This document shows, piece after piece, positions 62,975-64,000 of a DNA stretch of 64,000 bases. Made by a program: the position numbers and the translations under genes. The DNA is from Allomuricauda sp. (GTDB lineage: Bacteria > Bacteroidota > Bacteroidia > Flavobacteriales > Flavobacteriaceae), in the NCBI GenBank assembly GCA_003712125.1, contig RHLF01000001.1, forward strand, positions 1,240,001-1,304,000, in the 5' to 3' direction. Each line of letters opens with the position of its first letter. The stretch's first letter is position 1. Under the pieces are notes generated by a model. The model searched no databases and was not told where the DNA came from. It saw only the letters and a program-made list of their open reading frames with translations.

Positions 62975-64000
62975 ATGAAACACTTCGTAACCCTTGCATT
63001 ACTTATCGCAATAGCCCTTGTTGGGTGTAGAACTGAGCAGTCTGATCAAAGCATAAAAGACGCGCCTGACATGACATCGTATAAAGAGCCATTTAGGCCC
63101 CAGTACCACTTTACTCCGGAAAGCGGTTGGATGAATGACCCGAATGGGTTAGTGTATCATGATGGGGTATATCATCTTTTTTATCAATTCTACCCCCATG
63201 CTACGGTTTGGGGTCCTATGCACTGGGGGCACGCTACCAGTACTGATATGATACATTGGGAGCATCGCCCCATTGCGCTATTTCCCGATCAAAGTGGGCT
63301 TATTTTTTCAGGAAGTGCCGTTGTTGATACCCATAATACCTCTGGTTTTGGAAAGGATGGAATTGCCCCCTTGGTGGCTGTCTTTACGTACCATAATATG
63401 GAAGGCGAGAAAACGGGTAGCAATGATTTTCAAACCCAAGGTATAGCTTATAGCCTAGACAATGGAATAAGTTGGACCAAATATGAAGGAAATCCGGTAC
63501 TCCCCAACAACGGTATACGGGATTTGCGAGACCCGAAAGTTTTTTGGCATGAGGAGTCGAAGAGTTGGATTATGGCTTTGGTGGCAGGCGACCACGCAAA
63601 ATTTTATCGCTCAATCAATTTAAAGCAATGGGATAACATTAGCGACTTTGGATTTGAACAAGGGGCTCATGGTGGTGTTTGGGAATGTCCCGATCTGTTC
63701 CCTTTGAAGGTCAAGGGGACCGATGAAGAAAAATGGGTGTTGATCATAAGTATTGGAGGTGGGGGTCCGAATGGGGGCAGCGGAACTCAATACTTTGTAG
63801 GTGATTTTGATGGCACAACCTTTACTTCCGACCAGCAAACATTTAAATGGCTCGATTGGGGTACAGATAATTATGCTGGGGTCACTTATAATCAGGTTCC
63901 CAATGGAGACCGAATTTTTATTGGTTGGATGAACAATTGGCAATATGCATTGGCTACTCCTGCCTCGACATGGAGGAGTGCCATGACCTTACCTCGTAAA
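62975..64000 (+). CDS. GH32 fructan/levan hydrolase lipoprotein, 5' part
   Basis: 342 codons open to the window end; absent from the ORF track because it has no stop here. Lipobox signal VTLALLIAIALVGCRT. GH32 hallmarks: the nucleophile Asp in ESGWMNDPNGLVYHDG, the transition-state Asp in RDLRDPKVFW and the acid/base Glu in VWECPDLFPL. FSGSAVVD and NNWQYA also fit. Exo-levanase/inulinase-type activity (SacC-like) is likely, but sucrose or endo-activity cannot be excluded without the C-terminal domain. It begins what may be a fructan utilisation locus continuing beyond the window. Confidence 0.9.
   Translation, partial: MKHFVTLALLIAIALVGCRTEQSDQSIKDAPDMTSYKEPFRPQYHFTPESGWMNDPNGLVYHDGVYHLFYQFYPHATVWGPMHWGHATSTDMIHWEHRPIALFPDQSGLIFSGSAVVDTHNTSGFGKDGIAPLVAVFTYHNMEGEKTGSNDFQTQGIAYSLDNGISWTKYEGNPVLPNNGIRDLRDPKVFWHEESKSWIMALVAGDHAKFYRSINLKQWDNISDFGFEQGAHGGVWECPDLFPLKVKGTDEEKWVLIISIGGGGPNGGSGTQYFVGDFDGTTFTSDQQTFKWLDWGTDNYAGVTYNQVPNGDRIFIGWMNNWQYALATPASTWRSAMTLPRK

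Noticed and set aside
63620-63943. 107-aa minus-strand ORF at the window end
   Set aside because: Lies antisense to the GH32 gene, whose catalytic motifs are intact in the plus frame.
1-64000. CRISPR arrays, tRNA or rRNA genes, prophage, insertion sequences
   Set aside because: Looked for in the intergenic spacers and found none; the spacers are short and hold only promoters, terminators and the features listed.

Overview
The window looks like chromosome of a marine-type Flavobacteriaceae member (Bacteroidota). The genus cannot be fixed by reading alone. Evidence: a SusC/SusD pair, many lipoproteins with short N-terminal lipoboxes, a mevalonate pathway, a bacteroidete-type arginine operon using an N-acyl-ornithine carbamoyltransferase, promoters of the TAnnTTTG type without clear Shine-Dalgarno sites, and moderate-to-low GC. 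About 95 percent of the window is coding. I see no tRNA, rRNA, CRISPR array, transposase or phage gene.

Layout. (1) 1-12310, minus strand: an apparent operon of three tandem, very large (about 1,100 aa) FG-GAP/VCBS plus ASPIC/UnbV lipoproteins, a lipoprotein vanadium haloperoxidase with its whole vanadate-binding set, a GyrI-like effector-binding membrane protein and the start of another lipoprotein. (2) 12462-14051: a sodium/solute symporter, facing the next locus across a shared terminator. (3) 14121-24530: a maltodextrin utilisation locus with susC-susD on the minus strand and, divergently, a LacI regulator, a GH65 maltose phosphorylase and a GH13 lipoprotein. A LacI-type palindrome lies in the divergent spacer. 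(4) 24543-30505: a small membrane protein, glycerophosphodiester phosphodiesterase, a YhiN-type flavoprotein, glpF-glpK, a DUF1697 protein and TspO. (5) 30594-34566: mevalonate decarboxylase, a mevalonate-kinase-like GHMP kinase, a UbiA prenyltransferase and a nitrilase. (6) 34572-38299: an S9 peptidase divergent from an RluB-type pseudouridine synthase. (7) 38331-47290, minus strand: a nine-enzyme arginine operon (GNAT, argG, argC, proC, argD, argF', argB, argE, argH) with a small membrane protein inserted, preceded by a GC-rich, hairpin-forming leader. (8) 47504-54467, minus strand: a flavoprotein, a membrane polyferredoxin, a MORN-like protein and three glycosyltransferases. (9) 54701-60639, plus strand: DUF547, a beta-barrel, a GH113-like hydrolase, a short Omp85 protein and two LysM-like/amidase paralogues, the first of which has lost its zinc ligands. 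(10) 60631-62833, minus strand: TIGR04283 transferase, purine nucleoside phosphorylase and TIGR04282 transferase. (11) 62975-end: the first 342 codons of a GH32 fructan hydrolase lipoprotein.

Functional reading. The cell imports and phosphorolyses maltodextrins, probably degrades fructans, salvages glycerol and glycerophosphodiesters, makes isoprenoids by the mevalonate route and makes arginine through acylated (probably succinylated) intermediates. The least explained parts, and so the best candidates for something new, are the VCBS/haloperoxidase operon, the divergent pair of glycan-synthesis and GH113/envelope operons around 54.5 kb, and the active/inactive amidase pair.
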